Shown: positions 1-6,458 of the stretch, in pieces
Numbering within the stretch: the first letter of the stretch is position 1
Layout: every line of letters starts with the position of its first letter
From: Sphingomonadales bacterium
Lineage (GTDB): Bacteria > Pseudomonadota > Alphaproteobacteria > Sphingomonadales > Sphingomonadaceae
Direction of reading: 5' to 3'
DNA: 8,923 nucleotides
NCBI GenBank assembly: GCA_027489295.1
Contig: JAIYAA010000414.1
Coordinates: 1 to 8,923, forward strand
Notes under the pieces: generated by a model
Seen by the model: only the letters and a program-made list of their open reading frames with translations
Told to the model about the DNA's origin: nothing
Database searches by the model: none
Translations under genes and position numbers: made by a program

Positions 1-69
1 ATGCTCATCGACCATTCGCACCGCACGGTCGCGAAACTCAGGCGAAAGCTTGTTGCTCGTAGCGCTCAT
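1..69 (-). CDS. IS3-family transposase OrfA, N-terminal 23 codons (cut by window edge)
   Basis: An ATG at 67-69 on the minus strand opens a reading frame of MSATSNKLSPEFRDRAVRMV followed by DEH, continuing past position 1. The pattern of a short polar N-terminus, then SPE-F-RDRAVRMV, is the usual start of IS3-family OrfA proteins, whose helix-turn-helix domain binds the element's ends. OrfA is normally about 85-110 residues and is joined to OrfB by a programmed -1 frameshift; neither region is in the window. A GGAAG ribosome-binding site lies about 7 nt upstream of the ATG. Nothing here shows whether the transposase is intact. Confidence 0.75.
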   Translation of the reverse strand, partial: MSATSNKLSPEFRDRAVRMVDEH

Positions 70-119
70 TACAGCTTCCACTCACCGATGGGAGCCTCCG
101 GCAAACTCGGCGCGCTTCA
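1..119 (-). mobile_element. IS3-family insertion sequence, terminal part only
   Basis: The minus strand, read from 119 downward, begins TGAAGCGCGCCGAGTTTGCC and continues GGAGGCTCCC. This closely resembles the terminal inverted repeats of IS3-family elements of the IS407 type, which commonly start TGAACCGCCCCGGG and contain a GGAGGCT block. The start of a matching OrfA follows 50 nt further in (start codon 67-69). The element continues beyond the left edge, so the other end, OrfB and the target duplication cannot be seen. The exact outer base could be 119 or, less likely, 123, where another TGAA occurs. The family assignment rests on recognition of the end and of the OrfA N-terminus. Confidence 0.75.
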
Positions 120-472
120 TTCAGCCCGTATTCCCATTGGAGCGCGGCCACGGCGCCCCACGTCTCGGCAAAGTGGGCACGCAGACAGGCGCTGAGCGCA
201 TTGACTGGGCCATATGCCGCCAGCCCTTTTTGCCTGACCTGCGATTGACGGGCGCAAAGTGGGTGGATTGCGCATCTTGGTACCGATGCGGATACATCAC
301 CGCCGCGGTCATTCTGATGTTGCAAACAGCAAGCGAGATGGGCTTGTGTTCGTCGTCTCTACCGACGCAAACAGTTTCAACGTAGTCGAACCGACGTTCA
401 CAAGGGGGAACACCGGGTCCACTGCGGCAACCCAAGACCTGGAACCCAAATGGGTCGCCGAAGGCCGGTTTG
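120..472. other. Region without a recognisable gene between the IS end and tonB
   Basis: About 350 nt lie between the IS end and the tonB stop codon. All six frames were read. The longest open frames here are not convincing genes. One minus-strand frame, open from about 358 and running into the IS end, contains GLAAYGPVNALSACLRAHF and then AETWGAVAALQWEYGLN, which reads more like real protein than its surroundings. I cannot assign it to a family, and it would be interrupted by the IS at 119. No intrinsic terminator follows tonB: the small ACCCA-AA-TGGGT palindrome at 444-455 has no T-run after it. The region may be a remnant of a gene disrupted by the insertion. Confidence 0.4.
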
Positions 473-1216
473 CTACCCGATTGCGAAACTGATCGGTACG
501 ATCGCCCATGCTTCGACCGCACGGTCCCCCAATTTGGCGGGACTGAAGCTCCAGCGTGCGACGGCATCCCGCGCCGCACGGTCCAGCGCTGGGGTCCCGC
601 TGCTGCGCGCAATCTCGACCGCATCGACCCGCCCGTCCGCGCCGACCCGCAGCCGCAACACGACCGTGCCGTGTTGCCCCGCCTTGCGCGCCAGCGGCGG
701 ATAGGAGGGGGCTGGATTGCGCGACAACGCAAGATCTACGTCGATCGGTGTCACTGCGGGCGCAGGCGAGGTGAGCCCGGGTGCGGGCTTGCTATCCGCC
801 GGGGTGGCAATGCTGGACGGTGAGGGCGGGCCGGCGGGGCCGCTTTGCGGTGGGCCTTCGGAAATCGCGAGGGTCGCAGGGGATGTGACTGGCGCGACCG
901 GCGCGCTTGCCGTTTGCGGAATCGCGACGCTTGGCGGGTTCGGGAGCGGCTTTATTTCCGGTGGGTTGTCCCGCTCGAGTGGGAGCAACGTCACGACCGT
1001 CGGCGGGGCGTGGCGGTGCACCACGCCGGCGGGGGCAAGCAGCCCGAAGTACAACGCCGCGAGAATGGCGCCATAGACCAGGATCGTCACGGGCAAGGCC
1101 GGGCGGATGCGCGCGAACGCCGGTATCGACCAGGAATCGTGGCGGGGCACCGGCAGCGCGAATACTCGCCGGGTCGCGTCCGCATCTGCCGCCCCAACGC
1201 GGGAATACATGTTCAT
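473..1216 (-). CDS. tonB: TonB-family energy transducer
   Basis: Inner-membrane-anchored periplasmic protein of 247 residues that couples the ExbB-ExbD proton motor to outer-membrane receptors. Domains seen: a basic N-terminal cytoplasmic tail of about 40 residues; one membrane segment at about 42-61 (PVTILVYGAILAALYFGLLA); a long proline-rich periplasmic spacer at about 70-173 with PPEIKPLPNPP and repeated PAP/PSP; and a C-terminal TonB domain at about 168-247 with the typical YPPLARKAGQHGTV, LRVGADGRV and DRAARDAVARWSFSPA blocks. The ATG at 1216 is preceded by GGAG with 9-nt spacing, so it is preferred over an in-frame TTG at 1219; another ATG follows at 1210. It is the last gene of the co-oriented locus, 145 nt beyond the receptor stop, and is probably dedicated to that receptor. 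No exbB or exbD is in the window, so the motor must be supplied from elsewhere. Confidence 0.93.
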   Translation of the reverse strand: MNMYSRVGAADADATRRVFALPVPRHDSWSIPAFARIRPALPVTILVYGAILAALYFGLLAPAGVVHRHAPPTVVTLLPLERDNPPEIKPLPNPPSVAIPQTASAPVAPVTSPATLAISEGPPQSGPAGPPSPSSIATPADSKPAPGLTSPAPAVTPIDVDLALSRNPAPSYPPLARKAGQHGTVVLRLRVGADGRVDAVEIARSSGTPALDRAARDAVARWSFSPAKLGDRAVEAWAIVPISFAIG

Positions 1217-1300
1217 CAAACCAAACTCCGACGCGAGCGGGTTGCCGCCCTATGTTCGGACGCCTCCTGCCTCGCTGGCCTTACGCTGCGATGACGGTGC

Positions 1301-1350
1301 TCCAGCGGCGGTTCCCCGCCCTCGGCAGGGTGGGCGAAACTGCCGCTGGA
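1301..1350 (-). repeat. 50-nt imperfect hairpin in the receptor-tonB spacer
   Basis: TCCAGCGGC at 1301-1309 is the exact reverse complement of GCCGCTGGA at 1342-1350. Inside, 1311-1313 pairs with 1338-1340, and after a 3x1 internal loop CGCCC (1317-1321) pairs with GGGCG (1332-1336), leaving a 10-nt loop. On the transcribed minus strand the pair 1310/1341 becomes a C-A mismatch. The structure begins 11 nt after the receptor stop codon and has no U-run after it. It is therefore not a classical intrinsic terminator; a 3' stabiliser or processing element that sets the receptor-to-TonB ratio is possible. The pairing is seen; the role is inferred. Confidence 0.6.
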
Positions 1351-1361
1351 AGACGAATGGC

Positions 1362-3722
1362 TCAAAATGCCACGTGTGCAGTGAGCATTGCCGAGCGCCG
1401 CTGGCCCAGCGTCGCGCGCAGGCTGTTGGCGCTGAGCGTCGCGATGTAATCCTTGTTGAACAGATTATACCCGTTCAGATTCAGCGCGACCTGCTTGGTC
1501 AACTGATACGAGAGGAAGCCGTCGGCGACCGCATATGCGGGGATCTTGGGCACCACCGATTTGGCAAGGTCGATCGACTGATTTACTTCGCGCAACTGGT
1601 CGCCGACATAGCGGGCGCCGCCCCCGAGCGTGAGCCGCGGGGTTACGGCATAGGTGGTCCACAGGGTCGCCGAGAGCTTCGGGCTCCAGCGCGTCGCGGC
1701 GCCTGCCGCGAGATCGCCGGTGGCCGCACCCTGCTTGATCTTCGCGTTGAGGGTCTGCAACCCTGCGGTAATCTGCCAGGACCGCGTCAGGCGCCCTACC
1801 GCGGTAAGTTCTATTCCGCTCACGGTGCGCTTGCCGAACTGGACATAGACGTTGCTTGCCGGATCGAGCTGGGCAAGCTCGTTCTTGCTGATCGTGTGAT
1901 AATAAGCGCCGGTCAGCGCAAGCGCACCGCCCAGCAGATCCCACTTCACCCCGCCTTCGACATTGGTGACGGTCTGCGGATCAAGCTGCGCGTTGTTCGC
2001 CCCCTTGTTGGGCGTTTCCAAGGCGAAGCTGGCGCTTCCCGGCGGGGTCTGCGCGGTCGCATAGCTCAGGTAGAGGCTGCCGTTGGGCACGGGCTTGTAG
2101 ACGAGCCCGGTGTTCCAGCTCTTCAACGTGCCGGTTTTTGCCAGATCCGCTCGGACCGGCGTGCCCTTTGTCGCGGCGATGCTGGTCGTCTCGGTGTGAT
2201 AGCGATCAAGGCGCCCGCCCAGCGTCAGCAGCCAGTGCGTGCCCAGCTTCACCGTATCGAAGCCATAGACCGATGCTGTCCGCGTGTTGCCGTCGGTATA
2301 GCCGCCGGTCGATGCCGGCACGGGCAGCGCGATCGAGGGATTGGGCGCATACAGGCTGACCGATGGGATGACGGTTCCCGCCAGCGTCTTCGTCCCGCTG
2401 AACGGACGCTCGAACTCGCCATTATACTGCTGCTCGTACATCAGCTCGACGCCGACCGAAAGATCGTGGGTGAACGGGCCGGTCTCGACGCTGCCGGTGA
2501 GGTTCGTCTGGTTGGCGGCAATGCGGTTGCGCTGGTCGATGCGCTGGCGCTGGATCTGCGTGGTCCAGGTCGCCGGGTCGGCGCTAGGCGCGGCATAGGC
2601 GGTGTAGATCGATGTCATCACGCGATCGAGCGTGGTGCGTCCGTAGCGGAACGTGCTGTTGAGGAAGAACCCGCCGGCGAGATCATGTTCGAACCGTGCG
2701 GTCACCATCGCGGCGCGCGCATTGTCCCGGTCGTCCTTCGTGCCATAGAAGTTGCGCGGGTTGACGCGCGCGCCGCTGTTGAGCAGCGGGTTGGCGTTGT
2801 AGAAGCCCGGCAGGCCGATCGTCGGAATTCCGGCGTACGGCACGTTGTCCTGCCAGACATACTGCCCGAAAAGATAGGCGCGGGTACCCGTGCCGAGCCC
2901 GACTGCAAACGCGGCGGCAACGCCCTGTCCGCGGTTCTTGACCAGGCGGCTGCGTCCCTCCTGCGCGCTGTTCTGTTCCATCGCGTTGATGCGGATCGCG
3001 GCGGTGCCGCCGAGCGGCGCGTCGACGTCGGCTGACAGGCGCTGCCCTCCCACGGTGTTGATGCTCGCGGTGGCCGAGGTCATCGCCTTCAGCCTCGCCT
3101 GCTTGGACACCAGGTTGATATAGCCCGATTGCGCGCCGCGGCCGTTATCCGCGCCGCTGGGCCCCTTGGCGATTTCGATCTGTTCGATGTTGAACGTATC
3201 GCGCGTGATCGCCCCGAGATCGCGGATGCCGTCGAGGAAGATCGAGCTCTGGGCGCTGAAACCGCGCGTCGTGAAGGTGTCGCCGGCGGCGTTCGAATCC
3301 TTCTCCCCCTGCTGCAGGGTGATGCCGGGCGTATTGCGCAGTGCGTCCGTCAGCGAAAACGCGCCCTGCTGTTCGATCAGCGCGCGCTTCACCACGACGA
3401 CTGTCTGCGGCGTATCCAGCAAGGCTTCGGTGCGCTTGGTCGACGACAGAATGTCGACTTTGTAATCGGCGCCGGCATCGGGGGCCGCCTGGACGGTCAT
3501 GCCCTGCAGCGCCTTTTCGCGCGGGGGCGTCTTGTCCTTGGCCTGATTGGACGTGGTTTGATTCGACGCGGCCTGATTCGAAGTGGTCTGTGCCGCTGCC
3601 GGCATCGCGAGAGCGAGCGTTGCGGTCATGCATCCACCCAGGATGCACGCGGTTGATCGGCGATGTATCACTGCAAATCTGCCCTTTTGAAAGAATGAAG
3701 TCCACGTCTGGACGGTGGTCAT
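1362..3722 (-). CDS. TonB-dependent siderophore receptor (Fiu/PiuA-like, catecholate type)
   Basis: Outer-membrane beta-barrel receptor of 786 residues that binds a ferric siderophore and imports it using TonB energy. Numbered from the ATG at 3722: signal peptide with hydrophobic core ending AMPAAAQ, cleavage likely after residue 44; a short linker with tandem SNQ repeats (45-62); a Ton box near 72-79 (LQGMTVQA); plug domain at about 85-210; barrel from about 211 to the terminal phenylalanine (LTAHVAF). The plug carries the features of Fiu/PiuA-type catecholate receptors: YKVD followed by SS-K-T, DTPQTVVVV, ALRNTPGITLQQGE, TRGFSAQSSIFLDGIRD, RDTFNIEQIEIAKGPSG and GRGAQSGYINLVSK. It has no N-terminal STN signalling domain, so sigma/anti-sigma control through the receptor is unlikely. 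The start is uncertain: a GTG at 3671 preceded by AAGGG gives a more classical 26-residue signal peptide, and a GTG at 3728 is also in frame. The exact siderophore cannot be read from the sequence. Confidence 0.92.
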   Translation of the reverse strand: MTTVQTWTSFFQKGRFAVIHRRSTACILGGCMTATLALAMPAAAQTTSNQAASNQTTSNQAKDKTPPREKALQGMTVQAAPDAGADYKVDILSSTKRTEALLDTPQTVVVVKRALIEQQGAFSLTDALRNTPGITLQQGEKDSNAAGDTFTTRGFSAQSSIFLDGIRDLGAITRDTFNIEQIEIAKGPSGADNGRGAQSGYINLVSKQARLKAMTSATASINTVGGQRLSADVDAPLGGTAAIRINAMEQNSAQEGRSRLVKNRGQGVAAAFAVGLGTGTRAYLFGQYVWQDNVPYAGIPTIGLPGFYNANPLLNSGARVNPRNFYGTKDDRDNARAAMVTARFEHDLAGGFFLNSTFRYGRTTLDRVMTSIYTAYAAPSADPATWTTQIQRQRIDQRNRIAANQTNLTGSVETGPFTHDLSVGVELMYEQQYNGEFERPFSGTKTLAGTVIPSVSLYAPNPSIALPVPASTGGYTDGNTRTASVYGFDTVKLGTHWLLTLGGRLDRYHTETTSIAATKGTPVRADLAKTGTLKSWNTGLVYKPVPNGSLYLSYATAQTPPGSASFALETPNKGANNAQLDPQTVTNVEGGVKWDLLGGALALTGAYYHTISKNELAQLDPASNVYVQFGKRTVSGIELTAVGRLTRSWQITAGLQTLNAKIKQGAATGDLAAGAATRWSPKLSATLWTTYAVTPRLTLGGGARYVGDQLREVNQSIDLAKSVVPKIPAYAVADGFLSYQLTKQVALNLNGYNLFNKDYIATLSANSLRATLGQRRSAMLTAHVAF
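3541..3590 (-). repeat. 15-bp tandem repeat coding for the SNQ linker of the receptor
   Basis: Three diverged copies of a 15-bp unit (3541-3555, 3556-3570, 3571-3585) and a third of a fourth (3586-3590) lie head to tail. On the minus strand they encode TTSNQ-AASNQ-TTSNQ directly after the signal peptide and before the Ton box. Fifteen bases keep the frame, so copy-number change would lengthen or shorten the flexible linker without breaking the gene. Confidence 0.75.
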
Positions 3723-3756
3723 TGCCACCCGTCTCTTTGGGTCAGTGGATCGGCGG

Positions 3757-3785
3757 GCTCCTGCAGCTTGTTGAACTGCAGGAGC
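3757..3785. promoter_or_regulatory. Perfect 10-bp inverted repeat in the receptor leader
   Basis: GCTCCTGCAG at 3757-3766 and CTGCAGGAGC at 3776-3785 form a perfect 10-bp inverted repeat around a 9-nt loop (3767-3775). It lies 35-63 nt upstream of the receptor ATG, inside the transcript predicted from the -10 element at 3836-3841. It could be an RNA hairpin in the 5' leader or a dimer-binding operator. It is not followed by a T-run on the minus strand, so a terminator is unlikely. Confidence 0.6.
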
Positions 3786-3819
3786 ATCTCGCCGTGCGAC
3801 ACCCCTCTAGGCTGACGAT

Positions 3820-3829
3820 ATTGCACAAT
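3820..3829. promoter_or_regulatory. Small inverted repeat ATTG-CA-CAAT at the predicted receptor transcription start
   Basis: ATTG (3820-3823) and CAAT (3826-3829) are inverted around two bases and sit where the transcript is predicted to begin from the -10 element at 3836-3841. The position would suit a repressor. It does not match the Fur consensus well enough to call it a Fur box, and so short a repeat may be chance. Confidence 0.25.
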
Positions 3830-3835
3830 GATGAA

Positions 3836-3863
3836 ATTCTAAAATACACTGATTTTTATTTAA
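3836..3863 (-). promoter_or_regulatory. Candidate promoter of the receptor gene
   Basis: On the minus strand TAGAAT (3836-3841, five of six bases of TATAAT) lies 16 bp downstream of TTAAAT (3858-3863, three of six of TTGACA). Both are in an AT-rich stretch (about 3818-3895) that stands out from the GC-rich surroundings. Transcription would begin near 3829, leaving a leader of roughly 105 nt that holds the 3757-3785 inverted repeat. The weak -35 is what one expects of an activator-dependent promoter. Only base composition and consensus matching support this. Confidence 0.45.
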
Positions 3864-3926
3864 GCATGCTATTCTTGTATTTAGGTTTTATTTGCAGGTC
3901 ATTGACAGGATACATGCAGGCGCCGT

Positions 3927-6377
3927 TCAGTATACGTCGCGGCGATAGCGCCCTTCAGCGATCAGCACTTCCATCGTGCCTTCCCCCAGGATGTCGCGCA
4001 GTACCGCATCGACTGCGGGGGCCATCCCGGCGAGACTGCCGCAGACATACAGGGCAGCCCCTTCGTCCACCCAGCGCCGGAGCTCGGCCGCCTCGCTTGC
4101 CACGCATTGCTGCACGTACCGACCGCACTCGGGATCGCGCGAAAAGGCACGGTCGACGCGCACCAGCGTGCCCCGCCGCTGCAAATCGCCGATCGTGTCC
4201 TCGCACAGCCGATCGACTGCCGACTGCCGCTCGCCATAGATCAGCCATACCGGAGCACCGCCCGTTTTTGCGCGGTGGCGCGCATGGGCGAGCAGCCCGG
4301 CCAGGCCGGTGCCGTTGCCGATCAGGATCAGCGGAACGGCGTCATCCTCCTGCGGTGCGAAACCAAGGTTCCGACGTACGCGCAAGCGCACCGTGTCCCC
4401 CACGGCCGCGACGTGCGTGAGATACCCCGATCCGATGCCATAGCCGCCATCTTCGGCCCTGCATTGCCGAACGATGAGCTCGATCGCGCCGGAGGAAGCG
4501 ATCGAGGCAATCGAATATTCGCGGTACGGTAACGGACGTAGCGGCGTGTCGTCGGCACAAGCGACGGTGCCGATCGTCGGCAGGATGCTGTCGAGCAGGG
4601 CCGCGCGCCTGGAGTCGGTCGGCTGCTGGCCGGTCGCGGCGAGGAACCGTTCGACCCTCTCGGGGTCATGCCTGGGGAGCAACTCGGCAATGTCGCCCGG
4701 CCACCAAGCCGCGTCTACCGCCTGCGGGGCCAGCCGGATGCGGAACGCCGCGCCCCCCAGGCTACCGGGATTGAGCAGTTCGCGCGACACAAGGGTCCAC
4801 GCGTCATAGTCCGTGCGCGCCCACCGGGATGGCACGCTGCACGCGCCGAGCGGCAATAATTGCTGCTGCCAGCGCTGCTTGGCCGCTTCGTCCTCCCCGT
4901 CCATTTCGACCACGTCGAACATGCGGCTCGCGCCGCTATTGCATAGCCATTGGTCGAGCCGGCGCCCGAACGCGCAGAAATCGGGATATTCCCGGTCGCC
5001 AAGCGCGAGCACGGCATAATCAAGCGTGGCGAGTTGCGCCGGGGCCGCCATCGTCCGTCGTGCGAAGGCGCGCGCCATGTCGGGTGCTTCACCCTCGCCA
5101 TAGGTGCTGACCACGAATAATGCCCGTTCGGCATTCGCCAGCTCGGCCGCGTCCAGCGTGGCGAGTGGGCGGACGCGGGCGGAATCGAACGCCGCCGCGG
5201 TCAGCCGCGCGAGGCGCTCAGCGTTGCCGGTCTGCCCGGCATAGGCGATCAGGATGGCGCCCGCGTCCCCCTCGGCAGGTGCAGGGATCGCCGCCAGCGC
5301 CTTCTTGCGCCGCCGCCGCCCGAGATACAGCAGGAGCCCGGTAACGGTGAACAACGGCATCATCGCGCTACTGAACATCATCGCGACACGACCCGTCGTG
5401 CCGAAGAACGAACCATCGTGGATCGGCAGCACCGAAGTCACGATGACGACGCCCAGCGGGCGATCGACATAGCGATCAACGCTCTGCAGCGCGCCGGTAC
5501 CCTGGTCGAACCGCCAGTCGTCGGTCATCTTGGCGTAGCGCGCGCCCTGCGGCAGCAGCAGGAACCGGATCGGGCCACCTTCCTTGGGCAGCGTGATCGT
5601 CAGTCGGTCCCAGGCAGGCGGCGTGGCCTTCTCGAACGCCCCCCACGCGGCGGCGAGCGCGGCGGGGCCGCCATAGTCCGGGCCACCCTTGGGCTGCTTG
5701 GGGGCCTTGGCCTCGCCGGTCAGGACGTAGCGCACGGTCTGCTTGTACCAGTCGTACGACCACCACAGGCCGGTGAGCGAACTCAGCAGATAGAAGGCGA
5801 TCAGCCACGTGCCGATCGTCGCGTGGAGTGCCCGGTACAGATTGCGCCCGCGCTTGGACGTATCGAGCACGAACCAAGATCGCCAGTCGAGTGGACGCTT
5901 CGGCCATCGCAAATACAGGCCGGATAGCGCGAAGAACAGCAGCGATAGTGCGGCAATGCCGGTAAGTTGCTCGCCAAACGTGTTCTTGCCACGCAGGACG
6001 AGGCGCCGATGCAGCGTCTCGGCGCCTTTGAAGAAGTCTTCGCCGGTCGCGCTGCCGAGCAGGTGGCCGTCATAGGGATCGAGATAGCTGCCCTTCACGC
6101 CCTTGGCGAATTTGGCATAGGGTGCACGTGTCGGGTCGCGCTCGATCACCAGCGTGGTCACGGGGGCGCCACTCGCGGCCGCGGCCGCTGCGGCAAGCGG
6201 TACGGGCGCAAGTCGGGGCGCTGGGCGTGGCGTGAGAGTGACCACGCCAGGACTGAGCGCGGCGACGATCTCGTCCTCGAACGACATCATGGCACCGGTC
6301 ACGCCCATCAGCGCCAGGAGCAACCCGGCGCTGATGCCGAGGAACCAGTGGATTTGAAAAAGGACGCGGCGGGTCAT
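3927..6377 (-). CDS. PepSY-flavodoxin-FAD/NAD(P) reductase fusion (siderophore-iron reductase)
   Basis: Inner-membrane reductase of 816 residues, a PepSY transmembrane protein fused to a sulfite-reductase-alpha/cytochrome-P450-reductase-like diflavin module. Four membrane helices are visible near 8-33, 138-157, 187-207 and 330-353. PepSY regions lie at about 45-130 and 180-330, followed by an arginine/lysine stop-transfer stretch (354-359). The flavodoxin domain (about 375-510) has the FMN loops AGQTGNAERLA, STYGEGEAPD and ALGDREYPDFCAFG. The FAD domain has REYSIAS (619-625) and GIGSGYL (647-653). The NAD(P) domain has LIGNGTGLAGLL, YGERQ and YVCGSLAGMAPAVD, ending in RYRRDVY. Electrons should pass from NAD(P)H through FAD and FMN to the membrane part. 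Proteins of this kind commonly sit beside ferric-siderophore receptors and are taken to reduce the chelated iron; the exact acceptor is inferred. The ATG is preceded by GGGAG (6386-6390) with 8-nt spacing. It follows the kinase gene by 81 nt and precedes the receptor. Confidence 0.92.
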   Translation of the reverse strand: MTRRVLFQIHWFLGISAGLLLALMGVTGAMMSFEDEIVAALSPGVVTLTPRPAPRLAPVPLAAAAAAASGAPVTTLVIERDPTRAPYAKFAKGVKGSYLDPYDGHLLGSATGEDFFKGAETLHRRLVLRGKNTFGEQLTGIAALSLLFFALSGLYLRWPKRPLDWRSWFVLDTSKRGRNLYRALHATIGTWLIAFYLLSSLTGLWWSYDWYKQTVRYVLTGEAKAPKQPKGGPDYGGPAALAAAWGAFEKATPPAWDRLTITLPKEGGPIRFLLLPQGARYAKMTDDWRFDQGTGALQSVDRYVDRPLGVVIVTSVLPIHDGSFFGTTGRVAMMFSSAMMPLFTVTGLLLYLGRRRRKKALAAIPAPAEGDAGAILIAYAGQTGNAERLARLTAAAFDSARVRPLATLDAAELANAERALFVVSTYGEGEAPDMARAFARRTMAAPAQLATLDYAVLALGDREYPDFCAFGRRLDQWLCNSGASRMFDVVEMDGEDEAAKQRWQQQLLPLGACSVPSRWARTDYDAWTLVSRELLNPGSLGGAAFRIRLAPQAVDAAWWPGDIAELLPRHDPERVERFLAATGQQPTDSRRAALLDSILPTIGTVACADDTPLRPLPYREYSIASIASSGAIELIVRQCRAEDGGYGIGSGYLTHVAAVGDTVRLRVRRNLGFAPQEDDAVPLILIGNGTGLAGLLAHARHRAKTGGAPVWLIYGERQSAVDRLCEDTIGDLQRRGTLVRVDRAFSRDPECGRYVQQCVASEAAELRRWVDEGAALYVCGSLAGMAPAVDAVLRDILGEGTMEVLIAEGRYRRDVY

Positions 6378-6458
6378 GCGGATGGCTCCCGCGAGTCAGG
6401 GCGACAGAAAGGCACGGGCAAAGCTCCGGTAGCAAACGATGGTAGGAAAGGATGAAGG
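6378..6458 (-). other. 81-nt spacer between kinase and reductase genes
   Basis: The spacer holds the reductase ribosome-binding site (GGGAG read on the minus strand, 6386-6390). It shows no hairpin followed by a T-run and no clear promoter, so read-through from the two-component genes is plausible. Confidence 0.5.

Noticed and set aside
444..455. Intrinsic terminator after tonB (ACCCA-AA-TGGGT)
   Set aside because: The stem is only 5 bp with a 2-nt loop and no T-run follows on the minus strand.
121..732. 203-codon minus-strand open frame overlapping the tonB 3' end
   Set aside because: The tonB frame is clearly the coding one from 473 on; the remaining part has no recognisable family and no good start.
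1217..1361. Cobalamin or other riboswitch in the receptor-tonB spacer
   Set aside because: A strong hairpin is present, but I could not find the conserved B12-box or another known aptamer core, and the element lies before tonB and after the receptor.
1107..3035. 642-codon plus-strand open frame opposite the receptor gene
   Set aside because: It is antisense to a clear TonB-dependent receptor, has arginine-rich low-information protein sequence with no family features, and arises from GC-rich third positions.
3810..3840. Fur box near the receptor promoter
   Set aside because: Aligned with the 19-bp Fur consensus in both directions, the match is too poor; only the small ATTG-CA-CAAT repeat remains.
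3341..4420. 359-codon plus-strand open frame crossing the receptor start, the spacer and the reductase end
   Set aside because: It spans two real minus-strand genes and the AT-rich promoter region, and its protein resembles nothing.
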